A stretch of DNA of 64,000 bases. Source: Flavisolibacter longurius. Lineage in GTDB: Bacteria; Bacteroidota; Bacteroidia; Chitinophagales; Chitinophagaceae. The stretch covers positions 62,001 through 126,000 of the forward strand of contig JABUMY010000008.1 of assembly GCA_013327885.1 (NCBI GenBank), given 5' to 3'. Made by a program: the position numbers and the translations under genes. Of this stretch, positions 26,086 through 35,423 are shown piece by piece; the first letter of the stretch is position 1, and the number at the start of each line of letters is the position of its first letter. The notes beneath the pieces are model-generated. The model was not told the DNA's origin, searched no databases, and worked only from the letters and a program-made list of their open reading frames with translations.

Positions 26086-28794
26086 CTATCCGGTTTTTTG
26101 ATTGCCTAATGCGGTTCGGTTTATGATCACAGGGTTGTTTACCGGTGCTTCGCAATCGGCAAGGCGACCGGTGGGATAAATGCTTTTGCGTTCGAATAAG
26201 GTGCGGTTCAGGTCGCGGAGATTTTGCAGGCCCACTTCCGTATTGACAGTACCGGCCCGCTTGTTTTCCAGCCATACCCGGTACAGGTCTTCAAACACCT
26301 GCAAGTCGGTGCGGCTCCACCAGCAGACCCTGGGATAAATATGCGCAGGTGTTTCCAGCCGAATAACTTTTTCGATGTACGTACGAAAATCAAAATTGCG
26401 GAAGCGGACGGATTCAGCAGGCAGGATAACGGTGATACGAAATGAATAGGGATCCTCGCCACAACCGTCCTCGCAATCATCGTCCAGGCACACCGGTATA
26501 AAGTTGAGGGTATTGCTGCTCTCCCCGGTCTCCTGTAAAAAAATGAGATCTTGCCGCAGTAGAATGTGCTCCACCACAAACATGCCTTCATCCAGGTAAC
26601 GGTCACGTATAACCTGTTGCAGACGGGCTATACCCGCTTGCGCTGCTTCAGCCGAAGCAAACGCTCCTGCGCTTTGGGCAAAAGCATTTCCTCCTTCATC
26701 GCGTAGTTGAATAACAAAGCTTCCGGCAGCAACTTCATTGATGCTAAAATTATTTCTGTCTGCGCCTCTTTCCACCGCCTGTACAAATGCCAATTGTGCC
26801 TCGTCCTGCGAAGGATAAACAACCATACTTCGCAACAAAATGCTGCTGTTTGCGGGATCAATGACCAGGAAGGAAAAGACCGTGTTTCCGTTGGTATCTG
26901 TTTCAGAAACCACGCCGGGAGCAATGGCCGATAGGTTCCGCCGCTTTTCGTTGGCAATGCCCAGCAACCGGCTCAGTCGCCTTTCCATTCCACTGACATT
27001 GTCCGTATCCCAAACGGGCAGTGGATCGCCATTTTCCGTTACGGTATTGAAATAATCAAAACCACCGGAACGGTGAGCGCTTAGCAGCGGGTAGTCTTGC
27101 AGAAAGCGGGCTTTGTTCACCACTACTTCTTCGTAGGCTTTCTGGCCGCTAAGGCTGTATAGTTGCAGCACATATTCGTTGAAGTTCTCCGCGAAGCGGG
27201 AAAGCAGGTGATCCAAAAAACGGTTTTTACGGTCAATGGCATTGTCGTAATTTTTTGTCAATTGCGACAACACATTCCCTGGGAGGTCCAGCGCCGCATA
27301 GTCTGCATATAGTGTTTCGATGGCGCGGACACCTTTTATTTTTTGGTAGAAATAGGTCTGCGGCAGGGCTGTTTCCGGCGCATCGCCCCGCAGACGAAAC
27401 AGGTTTTTAACCTTGGCGAGCTGGGAAAGATAATTGGCAAGCACCTGGTCGAAAAAAAGCAGGTAGCCTTTCAATTGCGCAGCCAAAATGCGCCGCTCTT
27501 CGGGAGCCGTTACGGGGAGGCCGTTGTTGCTCACGCCATAAGCCTGCGGCAGGTGGTGGGCTACCGAGGTATAGGCCTCCGTATCGGCAAACGATCCAGT
27601 AGCATAGTTGTAATCATCGTACGTAACAGCAAGGGCAGCGTCCCTTTCTTTTTGCAGGCGTTCGCGAAGGGCGGCAAAGGCTTCTGCACGACCCGCTTTT
27701 ACCGGTATCACATCTTTAAAAAAATGAATGGCCGAATTGCAGGTACACAGCACCGGCTTTTTTCCCTGCGGCACCGGCAGGCACCACTCATGACGTTCGG
27801 GTGCTTCTTCACCACAGGCACTCATCACAAAATCCGACACAGCCACCACTCCAGGAATATCCATCAGGAGATTGATAATATCAGAGGTATATACCACTGT
27901 CCGCAGACCAGAAGCGATAACATCTTCATCTCTTATGAAACCGTGCTGCAGCACGGGGCCGCTGAAGATCTCGTCCATGGTATACGCAGTTCCATCTTGC
28001 TTTTTTAAGGCAAGCAAATCAGCAAGCGAATACTGGCGAATAGAGGGAGAAAGGTACTGTCCGATGCGGTAGAGGATCTCGGTATAGATCTCCGGTGCAT
28101 TGGCCTCCGGTGTCAGCGCCACCTGCATGCACATACAAACCTTGTGTTCTTCTACAATGGCAACATCGGCAAGGTCTTCGCAAAGGTTCCGGGCCCGGTG
28201 AAAAACTTCTTTTACAGCCTGAAGTACTTCCTGCCGGCGGGCCGCCTGTGCGGCTTTCTCTTCTTCGCTCAGCTCTTCTTCATCGCAATCTTCCGCAGGT
28301 AATTCATCCATTTCAATGCGTACGGCATACAAGCCATCGAGTAAAAAGCTGTGGAAATCGGGATGCGCCGGTGGTTGGCCCGCCAGTGCTTCTTCCCTGC
28401 TATCAACATACAATGCTTCTTCCTTCTGGAAAAGCCAGGCGTTTTTTACACCGTCGATATCGATAAAAAGTTTCCGGTAGTCGGTTTCGGTTACCGGTCT
28501 TGTTGGCAGGATCTCTTTTGCCGAATAAAACTGCTGCCGGAAGGTTTCCCTGTTATTTTCTGCAGATGCAATCAGGTTCTCTACCGGCATGTTGGTGCGG
28601 TAACCCAGGTCGGTAATGGCATAACAAAGAGCCTCGAGAATAGTGATACCGGGATCATGGGCGTTGTAGTCTGTCCAAAGGGCACTGCCCATCTGCTCAA
28701 TGTAACGGAGACCTTCGGCCCGCAGCATGAGATAGTCCATGGAAGCACTGGCCGGCGGCAAATTTGATATGGTAGCAGCACCGTTCATAAACAA
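26086..28794 (-). CDS. eCIS baseplate wedge protein (Afp12-like)
   Basis: A 902-aa baseplate protein. The key signature LWTDYNAHDPGITILEALCYAITDLGYR lies at about residues 40-66 (key residues W, DYN, HDPGIT, LE, YAITDLGYR), shared with gp6/baseplate-J relatives in contractile systems. An acidic low-complexity insertion (PAEDCDEEELSEEEKAAQAARR) follows at about 160-180. Later regions contain MDIPGVVAVSDFVM and the C-terminal VLLRQDLIF and AHIYPRVCWWS blocks that recur in Afp12-type proteins. Its start overlaps the end of the previous gene by 10 bases, and only 2 bases separate its stop from the next gene, so translation is coupled. It would form the baseplate wedge with the 1045-aa protein. 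Confidence 0.87.
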   Translation of the reverse strand: MFMNGAATISNLPPASASMDYLMLRAEGLRYIEQMGSALWTDYNAHDPGITILEALCYAITDLGYRTNMPVENLIASAENNRETFRQQFYSAKEILPTRPVTETDYRKLFIDIDGVKNAWLFQKEEALYVDSREEALAGQPPAHPDFHSFLLDGLYAVRIEMDELPAEDCDEEELSEEEKAAQAARRQEVLQAVKEVFHRARNLCEDLADVAIVEEHKVCMCMQVALTPEANAPEIYTEILYRIGQYLSPSIRQYSLADLLALKKQDGTAYTMDEIFSGPVLQHGFIRDEDVIASGLRTVVYTSDIINLLMDIPGVVAVSDFVMSACGEEAPERHEWCLPVPQGKKPVLCTCNSAIHFFKDVIPVKAGRAEAFAALRERLQKERDAALAVTYDDYNYATGSFADTEAYTSVAHHLPQAYGVSNNGLPVTAPEERRILAAQLKGYLLFFDQVLANYLSQLAKVKNLFRLRGDAPETALPQTYFYQKIKGVRAIETLYADYAALDLPGNVLSQLTKNYDNAIDRKNRFLDHLLSRFAENFNEYVLQLYSLSGQKAYEEVVVNKARFLQDYPLLSAHRSGGFDYFNTVTENGDPLPVWDTDNVSGMERRLSRLLGIANEKRRNLSAIAPGVVSETDTNGNTVFSFLVIDPANSSILLRSMVVYPSQDEAQLAFVQAVERGADRNNFSINEVAAGSFVIQLRDEGGNAFAQSAGAFASAEAAQAGIARLQQVIRDRYLDEGMFVVEHILLRQDLIFLQETGESSNTLNFIPVCLDDDCEDGCGEDPYSFRITVILPAESVRFRNFDFRTYIEKVIRLETPAHIYPRVCWWSRTDLQVFEDLYRVWLENKRAGTVNTEVGLQNLRDLNRTLFERKSIYPTGRLADCEAPVNNPVIINRTALGNQKTG

Positions 28795-31700
28795 GCCTCT
28801 CCTTCTTTGAATTCCTGGATTTCATGGCTATCGGCCGACACCAAAATGGCGCGGGGATTTTTTACAACAACGGTTTCAAGGTCTTGACTGCGGGCACCGT
28901 TTTCATCCACATGGTAAAGCCGGAAATCCGTTACAAACGAGACGTAGTCCCGCTCTTCAATAAAATTCAGCAAGGCACTCTTGCGCACCTGCCCGCCAAA
29001 GCGTATGTCCAGCGATGAATTGTAAGCCCAAGGGGCCAGGTGCTGCCGCAACTCTTCGGCTAGCCGTTCCCGGTAGAGACCAAAATCACCGGCAACGCTG
29101 AACTTCACCTTACAACTCACCAGCAATTTTTCATAATCGGGATTTTGCACATGGACCTGCGTAAAAAAAGAGACCCTTTGTTTTACATAGGCCTGTACTT
29201 TCATCCGAACCACCGTACTGACCTTGGGTTCTCGTGGATTGAATGCATTGCGGTTGCGGATGTCCGGCACTACCACCAAGGTAACATGCCCCGGCTGCAC
29301 ACTGTTGCAGCAATCCCCACTGGCGGAAGAATGATTCAGGCATTTGACTTTGTAGAGTTCTGGAAAAGCCTGCAATACCAGGTGCTCATAATCCCAGTTG
29401 GTCACGCCCCTATCCTTGTGCCGCAACCGTTCGCTGACGCGGATGGCGAAGCCCCCGGACGTTTCTTCGGACCTGCCGCCAAAGGAAGCATAGGGCTGTG
29501 CGATAGCTTTCACCGTGGCTGGTTTATCGACCATTTTTGTAATGGTTTCGGCAGGCAAAAAGTTAGCAGGCACCAAACGGCCGGTAGCAACAAAGGAAGC
29601 TTTGCCCGCCTGGGGAATCACCTGGTGAAAAAGACTAACGGCGTCGGTATCCGACGGCACGGAAAGTTTCAACCAGTATTTACCCGCCTCCAATAACGTG
29701 TTGTCATTTGTTGCTTCATCGGGAATGACCAAGCGAATGATTCCCGACTGCTGCAGGCCCGCTGTTTCTTCTTTTAAGATCTCGCTGCCGGAGAGTTTGC
29801 GCCATTCATTCCGGCACAACACGGCAATCGATACGGGTGTGGGATCTTTGTCGGGATTGGCACTGCCATCGGCCAGGGCAAACAGGAAGGAAACCGACTG
29901 GCCAGGTTCAGCGTCCTGCAAGCCAATGTACAATTCCCCAGCAGCATCATAGTTGGGAAGCAGCGCAATAGTTTTGTTGAAGCCGGCTGCACTGCCAAAA
30001 CTTTTGGCAACTTCTTCCTTCAGGTAGCCATGCTGCTCGGCCTGGCCAAAAACACCCAGGTGAAAAAACTGCAGCCTTTTCTGGCTAAAGGAAACAAACG
30101 AATCCTGTGCAGGATTTCCCGCTGTTTCTTCGGCACTGTAGCTGAAGGAAATGTTTTTGATCGTAGGCAGGTAGGGGTCTTTGGGCAGTACCACTTTGTC
30201 ATCCCATACTTTTTTGAGCACGGCAGCGGTGTACACCCTTGCAAATTCGTCCTGTAAAAACCCCTGCTGCAATTCAAAGCGGATAAATCCTTTTGTAGGT
30301 GGCGCCAACACGGCCGGGGAAGAAATGCGGATGCGCTGCAAGGCTGATTTGCCAAACGCGGCCGCACCAAAATTGGGATTGGAATACAACTGCAAATGCG
30401 AAACATAGGGCGATAACAAAAACCGGCTTTGCACCAGGCCCCAGTTAAAGCTGATGGACGTGTGCGGCCAGTTGATGGTACCGGAAGCGCTGTCCAAAAA
30501 AAGTTCGGTTGTGCCCCGGGTACCATCTTTGAGGGTATAGCCTGCCTTGAAAAAGTTGTTGTCGCTGATCTTTGTTTCGTAGCCTGCATAGTGCGTGGCA
30601 AACCTGGTTGGCGGATCGAGCCAGGTTACCTGGAACTGGAAGTCCGTTATTTTTTTCTGCATCAGCTCATCATACGACACATAAAACGAAGCGCCTTTTT
30701 TGGGGGTGGCACCAAAGGGCTGAAACGGTTTTTTGGCATTGAGCACCCCCTGGTCATTTTCGAGTTCCAGCGAGGTGATGCCGGATACAGCCACACGGGC
30801 CGTACAGTTCAGCAACAGGGCTCCTTTCAGCAACGGGTAAAGGTTGCCGGGGCTCGTGGTATCCACTAACACCTGCAGCACCGGGTGATCCGTTGCATAC
30901 GCACCGCCGTGAACATCGGCCTGGTAGGGTGCCACGGAAGGTTCTGATGTATCCAACGCAATGGTCAGCAGCAGGTCCTGCGATCGTGCTGCGGCATTGT
31001 AGGTTCCAAATGAAACCCCGGCATCGGCAACCGGCTGCTGCCAGGCTTTTTCGCCGGTATAAAAAATATCGAAGCGTGGCAAGAGCGAAAGCTGCTTAAC
31101 AGCCTGCATCAAATTTTCGGTTATGCCTCCCAGTGAAAAAGTTAGTGTGATGGTTCGGGCGCCTTCTTTCAGCAGCAGGAGCGCAGAAGCAACGGCAAAC
31201 CCGATCTTGCTTGTTTTTGCATCGGCCGGCGGAATATGACGCAATCCAAACGCATCCCAATAAGGCGCATGGGGCTTGAGTTTACCGCCCACACCATCTG
31301 CCGAATTGCTGACAGTAGCCACCGATAGCACATCCGGCCTGCCGGGGGAACGGTGTACTGTTCGCAGATCGGTTACCATGGTTTTATTGAGTACAACAGC
31401 TTCGTCCAACTGGTAGTGAATGGGAACACCGTCTCTTTTTCCTGCTTGCAGCAAAGCGCCTTTGGGCAGCAATTCCTCCGCAGCATTTTTTGCCAGTTGA
31501 AACACAAGGTGTACCGAATCGGCCACCCCTGCTTGCAGGTTCAATCCCAGTACATTGTGGTAATAAAAATGGAGATGCCGTTGTGTAAACTTGTTCAGGT
31601 CGGCCTGTGCATGGGCAAAGAGGCGAAGAAAAGCAAGGTAAAGCGCAAGATGGGGATCGAAATCTTTTTTGCTTTCGAGCAATTGGAGGTCCGCTTCATT

Positions 31701-31922
31701 CACCTGTTGAAAAAAGGCCTGCCAGTCTGTAGTTGCACCCGCAAGCGGGTAAAACTGTACCGATGCTGCATACTGTTGTGCAAACCGGAACAGGTCTTCC
31801 AGCGAACGCTCATCTGCCTGCGCAAAAGACGGGTTCAGCAAAACCGTGGCCTGCCGTTTCTGCTGGCTGGTGCCATCGCGTAGCAAGAGCGAATCATATG
31901 GTTTTTCTTTTGGCATGATCAA
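28785..31922 (-). CDS. eCIS baseplate J-like protein (Afp11-like)
   Basis: A 1045-aa large baseplate protein of the Afp11/gp6-like type that triggers sheath contraction. The N-terminus RQATVLLNPSFAQADERSLED is followed by helices with WQAFFQQVNEADLQLLE. Near the C-terminus RVSERLRHKDRGVTNWDYEH and VVVPDIRNRNAFNPREPKV mark the baseplate-J-like core. The block LAEELRQHLAPWAYN...IRFGGQVRKS close to the end is also family-typical. Translation may start at M1 or at M3 (31916). It overlaps the next gene by 10 bases and lies 33 bases after the gp25 gene. Length is usual for Bacteroidota members. Confidence 0.88.
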   Translation of the reverse strand: MIMPKEKPYDSLLLRDGTSQQKRQATVLLNPSFAQADERSLEDLFRFAQQYAASVQFYPLAGATTDWQAFFQQVNEADLQLLESKKDFDPHLALYLAFLRLFAHAQADLNKFTQRHLHFYYHNVLGLNLQAGVADSVHLVFQLAKNAAEELLPKGALLQAGKRDGVPIHYQLDEAVVLNKTMVTDLRTVHRSPGRPDVLSVATVSNSADGVGGKLKPHAPYWDAFGLRHIPPADAKTSKIGFAVASALLLLKEGARTITLTFSLGGITENLMQAVKQLSLLPRFDIFYTGEKAWQQPVADAGVSFGTYNAAARSQDLLLTIALDTSEPSVAPYQADVHGGAYATDHPVLQVLVDTTSPGNLYPLLKGALLLNCTARVAVSGITSLELENDQGVLNAKKPFQPFGATPKKGASFYVSYDELMQKKITDFQFQVTWLDPPTRFATHYAGYETKISDNNFFKAGYTLKDGTRGTTELFLDSASGTINWPHTSISFNWGLVQSRFLLSPYVSHLQLYSNPNFGAAAFGKSALQRIRISSPAVLAPPTKGFIRFELQQGFLQDEFARVYTAAVLKKVWDDKVVLPKDPYLPTIKNISFSYSAEETAGNPAQDSFVSFSQKRLQFFHLGVFGQAEQHGYLKEEVAKSFGSAAGFNKTIALLPNYDAAGELYIGLQDAEPGQSVSFLFALADGSANPDKDPTPVSIAVLCRNEWRKLSGSEILKEETAGLQQSGIIRLVIPDEATNDNTLLEAGKYWLKLSVPSDTDAVSLFHQVIPQAGKASFVATGRLVPANFLPAETITKMVDKPATVKAIAQPYASFGGRSEETSGGFAIRVSERLRHKDRGVTNWDYEHLVLQAFPELYKVKCLNHSSASGDCCNSVQPGHVTLVVVPDIRNRNAFNPREPKVSTVVRMKVQAYVKQRVSFFTQVHVQNPDYEKLLVSCKVKFSVAGDFGLYRERLAEELRQHLAPWAYNSSLDIRFGGQVRKSALLNFIEERDYVSFVTDFRLYHVDENGARSQDLETVVVKNPRAILVSADSHEIQEFKEGEACL

Positions 31923-31955
31923 CGGCTATCGGCGTAGGTGAACATGGTTTTCAAT

Positions 31956-32396
31956 TTATCTTGATGCATTTACTGGCGCTGCGTTGAGCACTTCCGTGCC
32001 CTCGTTCAGGTAATAATCAAACACGTAGTTATACCGGCTGTTGGTGGTGCGAACGCGGTAGTCGATCTGGATAACAATCCGGCCTTCCAGTTCCGCATCA
32101 TCCAGCAGTTCCACTTTATCAACTTTTATCCTTGGCTCGTAATACAGAATCGCTGTTTTGACCCGGTCTGCGATCAGGGTTTTCATTGTTGTGGTCAGCG
32201 GTTCAAAAAGAAAGGGCTTCAGGTCGCAGCCATACTCCGCCAGCAGGATGCGTTCGCCCTGCGTAGTGGCAAAGAGTATCTCCAGGCTGCTGTTGATGTC
32301 GGCTTCACCGGTGAGCATGTCAACCGTTGCGGAACCAAGACCAAATGCAGGTGGGAAGCTCCATCCCCTGCCAATAAATCCAAATGGTGTACTCAT
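31956..32396 (-). CDS. gp25-like baseplate protein (Afp9-like)
   Basis: A 146-aa member of the GPW/gp25 family, a conserved baseplate wedge and sheath-initiator component. It has the family's SSLEILFATTQGERILLAEYG pattern (residues about 35-55; normally an arginine-rich, glycine-ended EI..L..T..GER motif) and FEPLTTTMKTLIADRVKTAI after it. The C-terminal strand AELEGRIVIQIDYRVRTTNS is also typical. I take the ATG at 32396 (MSTPFGFIGRGWSFPP), because the longer frame upstream runs through the PAAR gene out of frame. It lies 17 bases after the PAAR gene. Confidence 0.9.
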   Translation of the reverse strand: MSTPFGFIGRGWSFPPAFGLGSATVDMLTGEADINSSLEILFATTQGERILLAEYGCDLKPFLFEPLTTTMKTLIADRVKTAILYYEPRIKVDKVELLDDAELEGRIVIQIDYRVRTTNSRYNYVFDYYLNEGTEVLNAAPVNASR

Positions 32397-32413
32397 GATT
32401 AGATATTTTGTTA

Positions 32414-32707
32414 TTACCCACCGATCATTACCGTAAAACAACCCAGCAGGATGGAGCCGCCGTGTGCCGTGTTGTCCCCTGCCCGTGCCGCCGGTGCGCC
32501 ACCAATCATAACGGTGGAGGAGCCCTTCACAATGGTATCCGGCGGCCCTGTGCACACCAGCATGTCGCCTACCCTTGCTGCCGGTGCTCCGCCGATCAAA
32601 ACGGTTGGACAGCCAGCCGGCAAAACCGGTCCGCCCACATGGGGCTTCGGACCCGGATCAACCATCGGGCAGGTATGAAAATCGCCTACTCTGGCAGCAA
32701 AGGGCAT
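32414..32707 (-). CDS. PAAR-domain spike tip protein (Afp10-like)
   Basis: A 97-aa PAAR protein that caps the spike with a sharp metal-binding cone. The chain begins MPFAARVGDFHTCPM and contains two PAAR motifs, GGAPAARVGDMLVC and GGAPAARAGDNTAH, in the glycine-rich beta context of the family. The His and Cys residues (H in DFHTC, C in CTGPPD, H in TAHGG) would bind the metal. The start at 32707 is preferred over one 13 codons upstream, which adds only lysine/glutamine-rich residues. It sits between the VgrG-like spike and gp25 genes. Confidence 0.93.
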   Translation of the reverse strand: MPFAARVGDFHTCPMVDPGPKPHVGGPVLPAGCPTVLIGGAPAARVGDMLVCTGPPDTIVKGSSTVMIGGAPAARAGDNTAHGGSILLGCFTVMIGG

Positions 32708-32778
32708 AAGGTTGGTTTGTTGTTTCTTCGTTTGAAATTTTTTCAAAGCTTGACGACTCGTTCAATTGTCATCGATGT

Positions 32779-34530
32779 TTAGTTGATCTGCACCATCGCA
32801 CCCTGCACTTTTACATTGCCACCGCTGCTCAACTCTGCCGAACCGCTTCCCGAAATTTTGCAGGAGGAACCACCTTTCACTTCCGCCTGCGAGCTTCCTT
32901 CAGCGGTGAGGTTGGTACCGGCTACCACTTTAATAGCCTTTGGCGACTGAATGGTAATTCCCTCGCTGTTCATCACGATCTTGTTGCCTGATTCATCTTC
33001 CAGTTTGATCTCTCCTGCATTGTCATCCAGCACCAGCATTTTTCCCGCCGGTGTTTGTACAGTCAGCGATTTTTTGTCATCATTCCAAACCCATTTCATC
33101 CCCGACCGTGTGGCCAGTCCTTTTTCGTGATTACCACTCGTCTGCTGCAGCGGGGCCCCTTTGGCCGAACTATACGCGCAACCCAGTATCACCGCGTGGT
33201 TAGGATCGTCGTGTAAAAAACCAACGATCACTTCATCGCCCACTTCAGGCCGGAAAAAGAAACCGCGGTTGTTGCCGGCATCAGGCATCAGCATCCGGCA
33301 CCAGGCGCCATCGTCCTGCATACTCACGGCCGGAATTTTTACCCGCACCCTGAATTCGCCGGCAGGATCTTCCAGATCGGTGACCACGCCTATCTGCAGT
33401 CCGCGTACGCCGGGTGTCAGGCCCGCAGCGGGTAAGGGTTGTATGTCGTTTTCTTTTGCAAAATTTTCCGGCGATGCGCCAAATTGCACATCGGTGGTCC
33501 AGGAGCCGCCAACAAACTCATGGCGAACACCGGTTGCCAGCGCATTGCCGTTGAATCGTTTGCCCACACCATCCAGCTTGATGGTTTGCCCGGGCCTGAT
33601 GCCCGAAAAACCCCGGAACCGCACTTTGCCTCTTATCTTGGCCAGCTTACTTTTTAGCAACTGTGCATCGGCCCAGGCCTGCAGTTGGGCTTCTTCTGTG
33701 CTGCCGCCATGAAGCAATGTGTAGGCGCTGTTTTGTGCAATGGAAGACAGTGCTGCTGATGAAAGATTTCCCTGTTCTTCAACACCGGGGTCCGTTGCCG
33801 AAACTTCCGTCAACGCCTGGTCGCTGTGGTTCCAGGCTTTTGTTACCACCTCGCTGTATTGCTGACGTGCATCCATTTCCGCATCAAATTCCAGGATGGT
33901 GGCGCCGTAAAGAAGTTCTACTGCTGCCGTCTCTTCCACTACCGGTTTTTTTGCTTCCAGCTTTCCGTCAAGCGTATAACAAAACAAGCCGTTGGCTTCA
34001 GCCCTAGTTACCAGAAAATCCCAATCGCTTGCATGGTATTGCAACAATTGTTTGTGTAAATGATTAGTAGGGCCGATGTCAGCTTCCAACCCATAAGCCG
34101 CGGCCAGTTCTTCAATAATTTCGCTGTCCTTTTTATCGGTGAAATAGCGACTCTTTAACTGCGTTGTCATGCGAACGGCTTTGTCCTGTACATCCAGCAG
34201 CAAAACCGGGCTTCCTTTTTCGCGAATGCGGATGGCATGCTTGATAACAATGCCACGAAACAGGAGGCTTTCCTGCGTATCCAAACCGCCCCAGAGTTCC
34301 AGGTTTTTGCCGGGGATAAAAAGGTCTTCGTTACTGGCGGGAAAATCCGATGCGGCCGCGCTGCCATCGAGCAATACCAGGTGTAGACGGGCAATACGGC
34401 CCACCTGCCTTGTGACCACGGCACTGGTAAGGTTAAAGGAACGGGGCACTACCTCACCCTCAACCCTAACCGTAAACGTTACTACGCTGGCGCCGGAAGG
34501 ATTTACTGGTATCGTTCTGGCTGTACTCAT
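32779..34530 (-). CDS. VgrG-like tail spike protein (Afp8-like)
   Basis: A 583-aa spike that forms the trimeric needle below the tube. The gp27-like part fills residues 1-360 (VGRIARLHLVLLDGSAAASDF; QLLQYHASDWDFLVTRAEAN at 161-180, a hallmark of the gp27 fold). A gp5-type OB-fold lies at about 378-455 (GVVTDLEDPAGEFRVRVKIP, RPEVGDEVIVGFLHDDPNHA). A short beta-helix then runs to the end (VVAGTNLTAEGSSQAEVKGG), to which the PAAR tip attaches. No C-terminal effector extension is present. It overlaps the LysM gene by four bases, so the two are translationally coupled. Confidence 0.93.
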   Translation of the reverse strand: MSTARTIPVNPSGASVVTFTVRVEGEVVPRSFNLTSAVVTRQVGRIARLHLVLLDGSAAASDFPASNEDLFIPGKNLELWGGLDTQESLLFRGIVIKHAIRIREKGSPVLLLDVQDKAVRMTTQLKSRYFTDKKDSEIIEELAAAYGLEADIGPTNHLHKQLLQYHASDWDFLVTRAEANGLFCYTLDGKLEAKKPVVEETAAVELLYGATILEFDAEMDARQQYSEVVTKAWNHSDQALTEVSATDPGVEEQGNLSSAALSSIAQNSAYTLLHGGSTEEAQLQAWADAQLLKSKLAKIRGKVRFRGFSGIRPGQTIKLDGVGKRFNGNALATGVRHEFVGGSWTTDVQFGASPENFAKENDIQPLPAAGLTPGVRGLQIGVVTDLEDPAGEFRVRVKIPAVSMQDDGAWCRMLMPDAGNNRGFFFRPEVGDEVIVGFLHDDPNHAVILGCAYSSAKGAPLQQTSGNHEKGLATRSGMKWVWNDDKKSLTVQTPAGKMLVLDDNAGEIKLEDESGNKIVMNSEGITIQSPKAIKVVAGTNLTAEGSSQAEVKGGSSCKISGSGSAELSSGGNVKVQGAMVQIN

Positions 34531-35240
34531 TTTACGGCTTTAGCGAGGGGTGGAAAAAACAAGGCTTGCCCGGTTTGCAATTCCCGGAAGTTGGTTAGCC
34601 CATTGGCCCTGGCCACTTCCAGGTAAAGCTTTTCATCGCCATAGATCTGGTAGCACATCAGGGGCAGCGATTCGCCTTCTTTTACCAACCGCACATGGGT
34701 AAGATCCGGAGAAGACGCTTCTGTTACCGCTGCATTCTCCTGGTCGGGTATGTGCTCCTTGAAGGCGCATTTTACCGAAGCCCGCAAGGGTGTGCCATCG
34801 GGCTTAAATATTTTGTACGTAACATTCAGGCTTTGCAGGCGGCACTTAAAAATTTCGGTGCCCCAGGTCAATTGTACATAAGGCGGCTCGTGCTTTTCGC
34901 CAACGTAGTTATAGACTACTGTCTTCAACTCTTCGATCTTTTGTTTTACATCCAGCTTAACCGCCGCACTTACAGGATTACCGGCCGGAAAACCATCGGG
35001 TGGCAGCACGCCGGTGCCATCCAGGATAAATTCTACATCCATGGTTTGCGGCTGGCTGTAGTTGTATTCTACCTGGCTGCCTTCTTTGCCAGGCGCATTT
35101 TTGTCAACATATTCGATGGCATAATTGCGCACAAATGTTTCGGGATTGATCTGCACGGCAAACCGCCCCAGGCTACCCGTACGGAAGTCGGGTTTTTGAA
35201 AACCCTCAATGATCATTTTCTCCAGCTTGCCCGGCAGCAT
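34527..35240 (-). CDS. LysM-domain tail protein (Afp7-like)
   Basis: A 237-aa baseplate-proximal protein that links tube and spike in contractile tails. The N-terminal part (GFQKPDFRTGSLGRFAVQIN, then YSQPQTMDVEFILDGTGVLP) is an Afp7/gp53-like fold, and TWGTEIFKCRLQSLNVTYKI follows. A LysM module lies at about 183-232 (HVRLVKEGESLPLMCYQIYG, then VARANGLTNFRELQTGQALFFPP). In phage tails such a LysM domain acts within the baseplate and not as a free peptidoglycan binder. Its ATG directly follows the TAA of the DUF5908 gene. Confidence 0.9.
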   Translation of the reverse strand: MLPGKLEKMIIEGFQKPDFRTGSLGRFAVQINPETFVRNYAIEYVDKNAPGKEGSQVEYNYSQPQTMDVEFILDGTGVLPPDGFPAGNPVSAAVKLDVKQKIEELKTVVYNYVGEKHEPPYVQLTWGTEIFKCRLQSLNVTYKIFKPDGTPLRASVKCAFKEHIPDQENAAVTEASSPDLTHVRLVKEGESLPLMCYQIYGDEKLYLEVARANGLTNFRELQTGQALFFPPLAKAVK

Positions 35241-35420
35241 TTAACGTTCCTCCTTTTCTTTTAACATGCGCATTACTTCTTCCACGCAAAGCCGAACGAT
35301 CTTTTCCATTTGCTGCGGTGGCAGGGCTGCACCTTGCGTTGCTACGGGGCCGCTGCGGCTCCCATTAGTTTGTTCCGACACATTGGCCGTGATCTGGATC
35401 TCGTTGATAACAACAGGCAT
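35241..35420 (-). CDS. DUF5908-like small eCIS protein (Afp6 position)
   Basis: A 59-aa protein, short enough to be missed by size-limited gene calling. It reads MPVVINEIQITANVSEQTNG at the start, has a Pro/Gln-rich middle (PVATQGAALPPQQ) and ends in a charged helix (MEKIVRLCVEEVMRMLKEKEER). The pattern of a short strand followed by a C-terminal helix containing CVE-V matches DUF5908 proteins, which I recall from contractile-system operons between tube and LysM genes. That is the position of Afp6. Its TAA is immediately followed by the ATG of the LysM gene, and its ATG is 3 bases after the second tube gene's stop, so it is a genuine operon member. Role unknown. Confidence 0.85.
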   Translation of the reverse strand: MPVVINEIQITANVSEQTNGSRSGPVATQGAALPPQQMEKIVRLCVEEVMRMLKEKEER

Positions 35421-35423
35421 GAT

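Noticed and set aside
26084-26275. 64-residue N-terminal extension of the 921-aa eCIS gene
   Set aside because: Basic, low-order translation overlapping the preceding baseplate gene; the ATG at 26083 directly follows that gene's stop region.
32397-32555. 53-residue N-terminal extension of the gp25 gene
   Set aside because: Runs antiphase through the PAAR coding sequence; the ATG at 32396 gives the family-typical start.
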